Assembly (NCBI GenBank): GCA_002391675.1
Contig: DGFM01000029.1
Coordinates: forward strand, 13,410-21,955
Direction: 5' to 3'
Source: Cloacimonetes bacterium UBA3900
GTDB taxonomy: Bacteria; Cloacimonadota; Cloacimonadia; Cloacimonadales; Cloacimonadaceae
DNA: 8,546 bases
Under the pieces are notes generated by a model, which had not been told where the DNA came from, did not search any database, and was given only the letters and a program-made list of their open reading frames with translations. Within the stretch, counting starts at the first letter, position 1. Every line of letters starts with the position of its first letter. Made by a program: the position numbers and the translations under genes. Shown piece after piece: positions 1 to 6,679 of this stretch.

Positions 1-1133
1 CGATAGTTGTAGACGGCATCAAGTATGTGTTTCACAGTGTTCCTTCCGGGATGCTGTATCCGGATGTAAAGTGCGTGATCGGCTCCGGCGTGATCGTAGA
101 CCCCAGAGGCATCAAAGCTGAGATAGAAAAGCTGATGGAAGCCGGCATAGACTTCAGCGGCAGGCTCTTTATCGACGAGCGCGCCGCCATGGTGCTCTCC
201 ATCCACAAAGAGCTGGACCTCACTTCTGAGCAGCGTCTGGGCAAGGCCAAGATCGGCACCACAGGCCGGGGCATTGGGCCCGCCTATGCAGACAGAGTGG
301 CGCGCCGTGCCATCCGTTTGGTAGACCTGCGCTTCCCCACCTGGCTGCGCGAGCGGATCATCGCCCTCTATGCCCATCATCATCTGCATATCAAGGATGC
401 GGAATTGGATACCGAAATCAGCGAATTGATAGAGCTTTACGACTTTTTGAAGCCCTTCATGTGTCAGACGGATGACTTGCTCTGGGATTGGTATTCCCAG
501 GGTCAACGCTTCCTGTTTGAAGGCGCACAGGGCACGCTGCTCGACCTCGTCTACGGCAGCTATCCTTACGTCACTTCTTCCCACACGATGAGCGGCGGAA
601 TCAGCATAGGAACCGGCTTGCCGCCCCATTGTATAGATAAAATCATCGGCGTATACAAAGCCTACTGCACCCGCGTGGGTGAAGGCCCCATGCCCACGGA
701 ATTGACCGACGAAGTGGGGGATTACATCCGCAAGGCAGGCAACGAATTTGGCTCCACCACGGGCAGACCCCGGCGCATAGGCTGGTTTGACGCCGTGGCG
801 GCCCGCTACACCTCGCGCATCAACGGCATCCACTCCTTCGCACTCACCCTGCTGGACGTCCTCAGCGGGATCGAAACCCTGAAGATCTGCACCTCCTATT
901 GGTTGGATGGCGAGCGGCTCAAGGGCTATCCTTCGCATCATCTCGATTTGGCCAGAGTCCAGTGTGAATATCTGGAACTGCCCGGCTGGGAAGACGATAT
1001 CACCGGCTGCACCAAGCTGGAACATTTGCCCAAAGTGGCGATAGAATATCTGGAAGCGGTGCAAGACCTGGTGGAAAAGCCTCTGCAAATAGTCTCCGTG
1101 GGCAAGGAACGCAAACAAACCATCGTTATATAA
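1..1133 (+). CDS. purA: Adenylosuccinate synthetase, 5'-truncated by window edge
   Basis: This enzyme joins IMP and aspartate, using GTP, to make adenylosuccinate in AMP synthesis; it acts in the cytoplasm. The reading frame is open from base 3, and the residues before the first in-frame start-like codon (GTG at 27) already match the family (VVDG.KYV.H..PSG), so the gene begins upstream. About 45-50 residues are missing, including the GDEGKGK P-loop. Visible family blocks are the IMP loop GTTGRGIGPAYADRVARR (from 255), FEGAQGTLLD followed by YPYVTSS (about 520-580), TRVGEGPMPTEL (about 670-705), GNEFGSTTGRPRR (about 740-776), and a C-terminal SVGKERKQTI block. The complete protein would be about 420 residues, normal for the family. 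One oddity is that the guanine-recognition motif, usually TKxD, reads TLLD at 846-857, so the lysine is replaced by leucine. Identification is very secure; the effect of the substitution is unknown. Confidence 0.97.
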   Translation, partial: IVVDGIKYVFHSVPSGMLYPDVKCVIGSGVIVDPRGIKAEIEKLMEAGIDFSGRLFIDERAAMVLSIHKELDLTSEQRLGKAKIGTTGRGIGPAYADRVARRAIRLVDLRFPTWLRERIIALYAHHHLHIKDAELDTEISELIELYDFLKPFMCQTDDLLWDWYSQGQRFLFEGAQGTLLDLVYGSYPYVTSSHTMSGGISIGTGLPPHCIDKIIGVYKAYCTRVGEGPMPTELTDEVGDYIRKAGNEFGSTTGRPRRIGWFDAVAARYTSRINGIHSFALTLLDVLSGIETLKICTSYWLDGERLKGYPSHHLDLARVQCEYLELPGWEDDITGCTKLEHLPKVAIEYLEAVQDLVEKPLQIVSVGKERKQTIVI

Positions 1134-1147
1134 AAAGAGGAAGCATT

Positions 1148-2407
1148 ATGAGAAACACACTCATCATCATCGCGCTGATTTTAGCAACCGGCTTAGGCGC
1201 TCAGGCTGCAGACAGCCTGCATTTTTCTCTGCCACTACCAATGGACCCCGTTTTTGATTATTTTGGCCTCAGCTATATGGGCAGCAAGGGCTTGGGGCGT
1301 GGGCACTCAGCGGTGAGCTTCACCGGAGGGGAAGAGGCTATTTTGGCCAATCCTGCCGCCTACAAAGCGGCAAGCTCCAACATCTACCTGGAACTGCTGG
1401 TCAAGCCACCCAGCAAAACCAATATCTATCAGAAGGGAAGCGATTTCAGCGCTCCCCTGCCCATTTCCACAGTGGCTCTGGGAGGCGAGCTTTTGCCAAT
1501 GTTCACCTGGGGAGCGGCTTACAGCCTGCCCAAGGTCATTCGCTTGAACAGCATGGATATACCCCTGAATCAGAGCAAAGAGTTCCGCAGACGCCATCCT
1601 CTCAGCGGCTCAGGTCAAAACACAAGCAACCTGGCTTTCGGCGCAGCAAACCCCAATCTGGGAACCAACGTCCACAGCCGCTACCCGCTCTACTGCCTGC
1701 ATCAGGCCACGGGCAACCTGGCCTTCCATCTGGGCCCTCTCAACCTGGGGCTCAACCTCCATGGCCAATTTCACTATATAGACGACCTGCCCGTTCTGCG
1801 CAGCTTCGCCTCGATCCGCAAGACCAAGTTTATGCTGCGTCCTCAGGCGGGCTTTTTGTACGATAAGGCAAACTGGGGAGTGGGCGCCACCTATATGCCG
1901 CAGGCAAACCTGGATTGGGATATGGACGTGATCAGCTACGAGAGCAAGCTGCCCGCTTTGGCCGCCTTTGGCGCCAGATATCAGGGTGGAAAGCATGGTT
2001 TTTCCGCTCAGGCAGATTGGGAAAACACCTCCATCGTCCATCCGGATTACAAAGACCGCCTCACCCTCAAAGCAGGTTATGAAACCACCAGCCGCAAAGG
2101 CACAACATACAGACTGGGCTACATTTACCATCCCGGCATCTACAGCGGATTTTACACCATCCCCACCGTGACCACCGCCTTCGCAGACACCTCCATCTGG
2201 TGGCAAGATGTACCGACAGGCGGGAAAATCCCCAAGAACGATCAGCACTTCCTCACCGTTGGCCTGGGAAAAAACACCAAGTATGTAAACTTCAACCTCG
2301 CCTTTGCCTATCAGATCATCGGTGCTGAGCCCATGTCTCAAGTCTCCCTTTCCGCCGGTATCAACCCCGAGATCTTCAAACGCAAAAAACCCCATCCCGC
2401 AGAATGA
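1148..2407 (+). CDS. Secreted, probable outer-membrane beta-barrel protein
   Basis: The 419-residue product begins with a clear signal peptide: basic MRN, a hydrophobic run to about residue 16, and a likely AQA/AD cleavage after residue 20. The mature protein has many alternating polar/aromatic strands such as NLAFHLGPLNLGLNLHGQFHY. Its N-terminal block (GLGRGHSAVSF, then EEAILANPAAY at about residues 62-72) resembles the 'aDDasAlyyNPAgl' segment of FadL/PorV-like outer-membrane proteins. I therefore infer an outer-membrane barrel, but no specific family or substrate can be named. The sequence ends in a charged tail (KRKKPHPAE) rather than the usual terminal aromatic residue. The ATG at 1148 is supported by AGAGGA at 1136-1141. 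It starts 14 bases after purA, and its stop overlaps the next start (ATGA), which implies coupling to the DUF362 gene. Confidence 0.8.
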   Translation: MRNTLIIIALILATGLGAQAADSLHFSLPLPMDPVFDYFGLSYMGSKGLGRGHSAVSFTGGEEAILANPAAYKAASSNIYLELLVKPPSKTNIYQKGSDFSAPLPISTVALGGELLPMFTWGAAYSLPKVIRLNSMDIPLNQSKEFRRRHPLSGSGQNTSNLAFGAANPNLGTNVHSRYPLYCLHQATGNLAFHLGPLNLGLNLHGQFHYIDDLPVLRSFASIRKTKFMLRPQAGFLYDKANWGVGATYMPQANLDWDMDVISYESKLPALAAFGARYQGGKHGFSAQADWENTSIVHPDYKDRLTLKAGYETTSRKGTTYRLGYIYHPGIYSGFYTIPTVTTAFADTSIWWQDVPTGGKIPKNDQHFLTVGLGKNTKYVNFNLAFAYQIIGAEPMSQVSLSAGINPEIFKRKKPHPAE

Positions 2408-3528
2408 AGCAGCCAAGAGTTCAGATCCGCAAGATGGTTGGCTACGACCTGGATGAGCTCCAGGACGCCGTGGGAACCTTCATCAAGAGCTGCCGCAACC
2501 CCAAGCTGCAGAAGGCCAAACGCGTCTTGATCAAGCCCAATATGCTGGGCGCCCACCCACCGGAAAAGGCCGTGACCACGCATCCCTTAGTGGTGGAAGC
2601 GATAGTGCGCTACTTCCTGGAGGCGGGCAAGGAGGTTTGGGTGGGAGACTCTCCCGGAGGCAGCGTTTCCGTGGAAAGTGTGTGGGAAGCTACCGGCTTT
2701 GCTGACTTGGCCAGACGCTATCCTATCAAGCTGCAAAACCTCTCTACCATGGGCTTTAGAGAACTGGAGATGGACGGCAAAACCCTGCGTATCTCCGAAG
2801 CTTTTTGGCGCTGCGGCATCATCATCAACGTAGCAAAATATAAGACACACAGCCTCATGGCCTTCACCGGCGCCTTCAAAAACCTCTACGGACTCGTGCC
2901 GGGACTCATCAAAAGTGACTACCACCGCCAATACCCGGATACACACAGCTTTTCAGACCTCCTCATCGCCCTGTGGAAACTCACCAAAGACCGCGTGACT
3001 TACAACTTTATCGACGGCATCCTGGGCATGGATGGAGCCGGCCCTTCGGCGGGAAACCCGCGTCACTTCGGCCTCTTCTTTGGCTCGTCCTCCATCGCTG
3101 CTCTGGATTATGTGGCCGCCACCATGATGGGCTTCAAGCTCAAAGACGTACCCTACCTCAAGACTATACTCCACACCGAGGGTATACTCCCCTCGGCGAT
3201 AAACATCCCCAGAAGCTTTAGAGATCACCCTTCCCTCAATGCGGACCTGGGTATGGTCAAGCTGAGCAAAGACCTGCTCAAACACCTGCCTCAACCGGTG
3301 CGAACCACCTTTAAAAAACTCTACTATGCGCGCCCGATCATAGGCCAGGCTTGCAAACGCTGCGGCGTCTGCGTGAAAAGCTGTCCCGTAAAAGCCATCC
3401 ATTGGCAGGACGATGGCTTCCCCTTGATCGATACCACCAAGTGCATCAAGTGTATGTGCTGCCACGAGATGTGCCCCTATCACGCCATAGATATCCAGCG
3501 TTCTCTGGTGGCTAAGGTATTTGGATAA
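2404..3528 (+). CDS. DUF362 domain protein with C-terminal 2[4Fe-4S] ferredoxin module
   Basis: The 374-residue protein has a DUF362 domain over about residues 1-290, with the family's characteristic blocks: VLIKPNMLG, VWVGDSPGG, INVAKYKTH followed by TGAFKNLYGLVPG, and FIDGILGMDGAGPSAGNPRHFG. A bacterial ferredoxin-type module follows. Cluster 1 is C317, C320, C323, C327-P, and cluster 2 is C347, C350, C353, C357-P, with an additional C352. Both CxxCxxCxxxCP motifs are complete, so two [4Fe-4S] clusters are expected. There is no signal peptide or membrane segment, so it is probably cytoplasmic. The biochemical role of most DUF362 proteins is undefined; electron transfer is inferred only from the clusters. 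The ATG at 2404 overlaps the barrel gene stop and has only a weak ribosome binding site, so translation is probably coupled. Its own stop overlaps the next start (TAATG). Confidence 0.93.
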   Translation: MKQPRVQIRKMVGYDLDELQDAVGTFIKSCRNPKLQKAKRVLIKPNMLGAHPPEKAVTTHPLVVEAIVRYFLEAGKEVWVGDSPGGSVSVESVWEATGFADLARRYPIKLQNLSTMGFRELEMDGKTLRISEAFWRCGIIINVAKYKTHSLMAFTGAFKNLYGLVPGLIKSDYHRQYPDTHSFSDLLIALWKLTKDRVTYNFIDGILGMDGAGPSAGNPRHFGLFFGSSSIAALDYVAATMMGFKLKDVPYLKTILHTEGILPSAINIPRSFRDHPSLNADLGMVKLSKDLLKHLPQPVRTTFKKLYYARPIIGQACKRCGVCVKSCPVKAIHWQDDGFPLIDTTKCIKCMCCHEMCPYHAIDIQRSLVAKVFG

Positions 3529-3857
3529 TGAGCACCAGAATCAAGAAGAAACCCAAGTATCACAAGCTCTACAACCTGATCTTCTGGGTCTTGCTGATCG
3601 GCGCGGTGTTGTGGTTGCTATTCTTCAGTGAGAGCAGCTTTTACAAGACATACAAGATCCGCAAGAAGATGGAAACTTTGGAGCAGGAGATGAAGGTGTT
3701 ACAAGCGCAAAACGACAGCCTCAGGGAAGAAAACCACCGCCTGAGAACCGATCCTAAGGCCGCGGAAGTTATTGCCAGAGAAAAGTTTGGACTCACCAAG
3801 GAAAACGAGACCAAATACATCTTCTTCCCCGCCGGCCCCGGCAAAGAGGACAAATAG
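3528..3857 (+). CDS. FtsB/DivIC-like septum formation initiator
   Basis: This small bitopic membrane protein of 109 residues has the full FtsB/DivIC layout. It has a basic cytoplasmic N-terminus (MSTRIKKKPKYHK), one transmembrane helix at about residues 14-33, and a heptad-rich coiled coil at about 40-75 (ETLEQEMKVLQAQNDSLREE). It then has the conserved DPKAAEVIAREKFGL block at 75-89, matching the family's 'iEr.aRe.fGlv' segment. In known members, FtsB/DivIC pairs with FtsL and FtsQ/DivIB in the divisome and regulates septal wall synthesis. No FtsL or FtsQ gene is in view. The start overlaps the DUF362 stop by one base (TAATG), with AAGG about ten bases upstream. The cyclase gene follows after two bases. 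FtsB and DivIC cannot be told apart from this sequence, so no symbol is given. Confidence 0.9.
   Translation: MSTRIKKKPKYHKLYNLIFWVLLIGAVLWLLFFSESSFYKTYKIRKKMETLEQEMKVLQAQNDSLREENHRLRTDPKAAEVIAREKFGLTKENETKYIFFPAGPGKEDK
3845..3850 (+). promoter_or_regulatory. Ribosome binding site deciding the GTG start of the cyclase gene
   Basis: AGAGGA lies nine bases before the GTG at 3860, inside the last codons of the FtsB-like gene. It favours GTG 3860 over the next in-frame ATG (residue 22, base 3923), which has no comparable site. It is also the same motif that precedes the barrel gene at 1148. Confidence 0.6.
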
Positions 3858-3859
3858 CA

Positions 3860-5485
3860 GTGTCAAAAGACACCCCGAACACAAGGTGCCAGAAAGAGTT
3901 GCCAGACCTGATAGCCAAGCTCATGGACGCCTCAGATGTGCTGAGGCCGGACCTGATGGAGCAGCTGCTGGAACTTTGCGGTTCTGAAAGGGTGCAAGAC
4001 CCTCATTGCGATAGCTATAAAGACTTTTGGGCCCAGGTGATTGACGGCATGACGGAATATCTGGTCGCCATCAAGTCTGCAGATCAATCCGCACTCTTCA
4101 GAGCCCTGATTCTGCTGAGCAAGATGCCGATGGATACACACAAGAATGGCCATCCCTTGCTGCAACGCCTCTGGGCACCCACCAACGCATTCAACGAGAG
4201 GAACCTCCAGCTCTTCGACCAGATGCAGCTCCTCTACTTCATGGTGAAATTGGGAGACTATGAATCCGCCATCCGCGTTTGCAGCCGGAACAGCGACAAA
4301 ATCAGCACCGCCGAACCCCTCACCCTGCTCATCTACGGCGTCAGTATGGCAAACATCCATATGTATCGCAATCGGGGCCCGGAATGCGCCTGCCTGTGGC
4401 TGAAGCTGATCCTGCACTTTTATCATACCGACAGTGCAGACACCGCTCTCTTCATCCTCATCCTCTGGATCCGTTCCATGCAGTGGCCAAACGACTCCCT
4501 CATCAAGCAGAAGCTGCTCTTTAAGATACACAATGCTGTGCGATACCGCTACAACGTCAACACCGCCCTGGTGCTCTACGACATCTTTTGCCTGCGCGAC
4601 CACCTCATGCCGCCCGATAAAAAGATGGAGGTGGCAGAGCTATTAGCCGGGCGACTGGGCAGATATTTGACCATGAATCAGCTCCAGGAGCTGCATTTCT
4701 TTATGGGAAACTATTCCTCCGCCATGCGCACCGACTTCAAGAAAAGCATCCAGTATTTCAAGTATTCAAACTACTATCTGAACAAGACGTGGAGCCGGCA
4801 GATACAGACCTCCAAGTTTTTTAGAAGCTTGCTTTCTGATGAGGATTTCAATCGCGTCATCCCCTACTTTGAATCCCGCGTCCTCATGCTGGGAAACCAG
4901 GTGGGTATGTACAACAACGCCTATGTGGAATCCCTGGAAGCGGACTACGACAAGATCGAATCGCTGCTCATCCAGGTGGAGGAGCTCTCGCTCACCGATG
5001 CCCTTACAGGCCTGAAAAACCGCCGCCATCTGGAAGAAAACCTCATCCAAACCCTGCTGCTGGCCACAAGACACAGGACGCCCATCAACTTTGCCATGGT
5101 AGATATAGACCACTTCAAAGCGGTAAACGACCAGTGGGGCCACCTCGCCGGCGATAAGGTACTGGCAGACCTCGCTCAGCTCATCAAAGATGAATTCCGC
5201 AAAAGCGACGTGGTGATCCGCTATGGAGGCGAGGAGTTTTTGATCATCCTCTTCGATTCCAAGCTGAAAGACACCCTGGTCAAGATGGAGTTGCTCAGGG
5301 CCAAAGTGGAAACACACGTCTTCCGCTACAAAGAACATGAGATCAAGATCACCATCAGCATAGGCGTGAACAAACACGACGATGGCATCTTCAGTGACCG
5401 GGATATGGCGCGTTGCATCGAAGCGGCCGACAGAGCCGTTTACAAAGCCAAAAACGAGGGCCGCAACCAGGTGAGGCTCGCATAA
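3860..5485 (+). CDS. Soluble diguanylate cyclase (GGDEF) with helical, TPR-like N-terminal region
   Basis: The 541-residue protein uses a GTG start two bases after the FtsB-like gene. Residues 1 to about 340 are predominantly helical, with TPR-like helix pairs such as LHFFMGNYSSAM...KKSIQYFKYSN (about 275-303), but I cannot assign a named sensor domain. A short coiled-coil-like linker (about 350-377) leads into the cyclase domain: DALTGLKNRR (380-389), metal-binding D415 in VDIDHFK, N423 and D432 in NDQWGHLAGD, and an intact GGEEF signature at 456-460. An RxxD inhibitory site (R447, D450) sits at the correct spacing before the signature. It is therefore expected to make c-di-GMP from two GTP and to be feedback-inhibited by product. 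There is no signal peptide or transmembrane helix, so it should sense a cytoplasmic cue or partner. No EAL or HD-GYP domain is attached. Confidence 0.93.
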   Translation: MSKDTPNTRCQKELPDLIAKLMDASDVLRPDLMEQLLELCGSERVQDPHCDSYKDFWAQVIDGMTEYLVAIKSADQSALFRALILLSKMPMDTHKNGHPLLQRLWAPTNAFNERNLQLFDQMQLLYFMVKLGDYESAIRVCSRNSDKISTAEPLTLLIYGVSMANIHMYRNRGPECACLWLKLILHFYHTDSADTALFILILWIRSMQWPNDSLIKQKLLFKIHNAVRYRYNVNTALVLYDIFCLRDHLMPPDKKMEVAELLAGRLGRYLTMNQLQELHFFMGNYSSAMRTDFKKSIQYFKYSNYYLNKTWSRQIQTSKFFRSLLSDEDFNRVIPYFESRVLMLGNQVGMYNNAYVESLEADYDKIESLLIQVEELSLTDALTGLKNRRHLEENLIQTLLLATRHRTPINFAMVDIDHFKAVNDQWGHLAGDKVLADLAQLIKDEFRKSDVVIRYGGEEFLIILFDSKLKDTLVKMELLRAKVETHVFRYKEHEIKITISIGVNKHDDGIFSDRDMARCIEAADRAVYKAKNEGRNQVRLA

Positions 5486-5548
5486 ATGACAAAACAACTA
5501 TTGACATATAAGCTCTATATTTTAGGAAGGACCAAAGGAGTATTTTGA
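5486..5548 (+). CDS. Possible 20-codon mini-ORF / leader peptide before the ABC gene
   Basis: An ATG begins directly after the cyclase stop (TAAATG). The frame stays open for 20 codons and ends in TGA at 5546-5548, sharing its last base with the ABC gene ATG (TGATG). An AGGTGAGG stretch at 5469-5476, inside the cyclase gene, is nine bases upstream and could serve as a Shine-Dalgarno sequence. The peptide would be basic and hydrophobic (begins MTKQLLTYK, ends TKGVF). It could couple translation from the cyclase gene to the ABC gene, or act as a leader. Against it, a 20-codon open frame is common by chance, and the DNA is much more AT-rich than the neighbouring genes. Confidence 0.25.
   Translation: MTKQLLTYKLYILGRTKGVF
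5501..5523 (+). promoter_or_regulatory. Candidate promoter region for the ABC ATPase gene
   Basis: The only sizeable, AT-rich intergenic gap contains a perfect TTGACA (5501-5506), followed by TATATTTT (5516-5523). The distance is too short for a standard sigma-70 -10 box. TATATTTT is one base off the Bacteroidota-type TAnnTTTG element, and TATAAG at 5507-5512 is another possible -10. A 5-base inverted repeat (ATATA/TATAT, 5506-5520) overlaps it and is too weak to be a terminator. The location supports a promoter, but the exact boxes are unsure. Confidence 0.3.
5534..5540 (+). promoter_or_regulatory. Strong Shine-Dalgarno sequence setting the ABC ATPase start
   Basis: AAAGGAG lies seven bases before ATG 5548. 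It is the best ribosome binding site in the window and selects ATG 5548 over the in-frame TTG one codon upstream (5545). Confidence 0.8.
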
Positions 5549-6651
5549 TGGCCAAGATTACAATTAAAAACCTTAATAAGTTTTATGACAACGGTGTTCA
5601 CGCCGTTAAAGACGTCAGCTTTGAAGCGCAGGACAAAGAGTTCATGGTGCTCGTAGGTCCCTCGGGATGCGGAAAGACCACCGTCCTCAGGCTCATCGCC
5701 GGTTTGGAAGAAATCTCCAGCGGCGAAATCTGGATCGGGGACAAACTGGTAAACAACGTCCATCCCAAGGACAGAAACATCGCCATGGTGTTTCAAAACT
5801 ACGCGCTCTACCCGCACATGACGGTGTTTGACAATATGGCTTTCGCCCTCAAGCTGCGCAAAGAAGACAAACCCACCATCAGGAAGAAGGTGGACCACGC
5901 AGCTCAGCTCTTGGGAATTCAAGACCTGCTCAAACGCCGCCCGGCACAGCTTTCCGGCGGACAAAGGCAGCGCGTGGCTCTCGGCAGAGCCATCGTGAGA
6001 AATCCCCAGGTATTCCTCTTTGACGAACCCCTCTCAAACCTCGATGCCAAGCTGAGGGTGCAGATGCGTTCCGAAATCGTGAAACTGCACAGGCACCTGG
6101 AAAACACCATGATCTATGTGACGCACGACCAGGTGGAAGCCATGACCATGGCCGACAGGATCGTGGTGATGAAAGACGGCGTTATCCATCAGATAGACAC
6201 ACCTCTGGACATCTACAACAACCCCGCAAATATGTTTGTCGCAGGGTTCATCGGCAGCCCCGCCATCAACCTGATGAGCGGCAAGCTGGAAGCCAGGGAG
6301 TCGCAGCTCTGCTTCGTCACAGACGGCGTCTGCGTGGCGCTCACCCAAACCCAGCAGGAAAAGCTTAAGTCTTATCAGGACAAGGCGATAGTCTTTGGCA
6401 TCCGCCCCGAGGACATCTACGACGCTCGCTTTGACAGCATGGCAGATGCGCCTCAAAAGGTGATGGCGCTTTGTGACATCGTGGAACCCCTGGGCAACGA
6501 ATATCACCTCCAGCTCAACGTGGGCAAAAACGACCTCACCGCCCGCTTTGATCCCAAAGAATTGCCCAAAGCGGGAGAGCAGCTTGAGGTGAGCTTTGAT
6601 ATGGCCAAGGGACACTTCTTTGATCCGGATTCCGAGCTGAGTTTGATCTGA
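5548..6651 (+). CDS. ABC transporter ATP-binding protein, MalK/UgpC type
   Basis: The 367-residue ATPase is typical in length for carbohydrate-importer ATPases (about 360-370). In order it shows Walker A GPSGCGKTT (37-45), Q-loop FQNYALYPHMTV (Q83), signature LSGGQRQR (135-142), Walker B VFLFDEP (155-161), D-loop SNLDAKLR, and the H-loop histidine H193 in VTHDQVEAMTMADR. All catalytic residues are intact. The C-terminal third carries the MalK-type regulatory/TOBE region, with the diagnostic NPANMFVAGFIGSPAINLM and FGIRPEDIY blocks. This subfamily energises uptake of sugars, glycerol phosphate or related solutes at the inner membrane. No permease or binding-protein gene is adjacent, so it may serve distant or several permeases, as some shared ATPases do. 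Substrate cannot be read from the sequence, so no symbol is given. Confidence 0.93.
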   Translation: MAKITIKNLNKFYDNGVHAVKDVSFEAQDKEFMVLVGPSGCGKTTVLRLIAGLEEISSGEIWIGDKLVNNVHPKDRNIAMVFQNYALYPHMTVFDNMAFALKLRKEDKPTIRKKVDHAAQLLGIQDLLKRRPAQLSGGQRQRVALGRAIVRNPQVFLFDEPLSNLDAKLRVQMRSEIVKLHRHLENTMIYVTHDQVEAMTMADRIVVMKDGVIHQIDTPLDIYNNPANMFVAGFIGSPAINLMSGKLEARESQLCFVTDGVCVALTQTQQEKLKSYQDKAIVFGIRPEDIYDARFDSMADAPQKVMALCDIVEPLGNEYHLQLNVGKNDLTARFDPKELPKAGEQLEVSFDMAKGHFFDPDSELSLI

Positions 6652-6679
6652 TTCTTTAGTCCCTGCCCCGGTATGGATC

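Noticed and set aside
1610..2416. 268-codon open frame on the minus strand
   Set aside because: It is antisense to the barrel gene, which has a signal peptide, ribosome binding site and overlap with its neighbour. The minus-strand protein has no recognisable family or start context.
3176..3196. Inverted repeat CCGAGGG / CCCTCGG with a 7-base loop, plus a repeated TATACTCC
   Set aside because: It lies in the middle of the DUF362 coding sequence with no T run or gene boundary nearby; likely chance.
3932..5497. Two long minus-strand frames (3932-4603 and 4766-5497) under the cyclase gene
   Set aside because: They are mirror frames of a well-supported GGDEF gene, and their translations show no recognisable motif.
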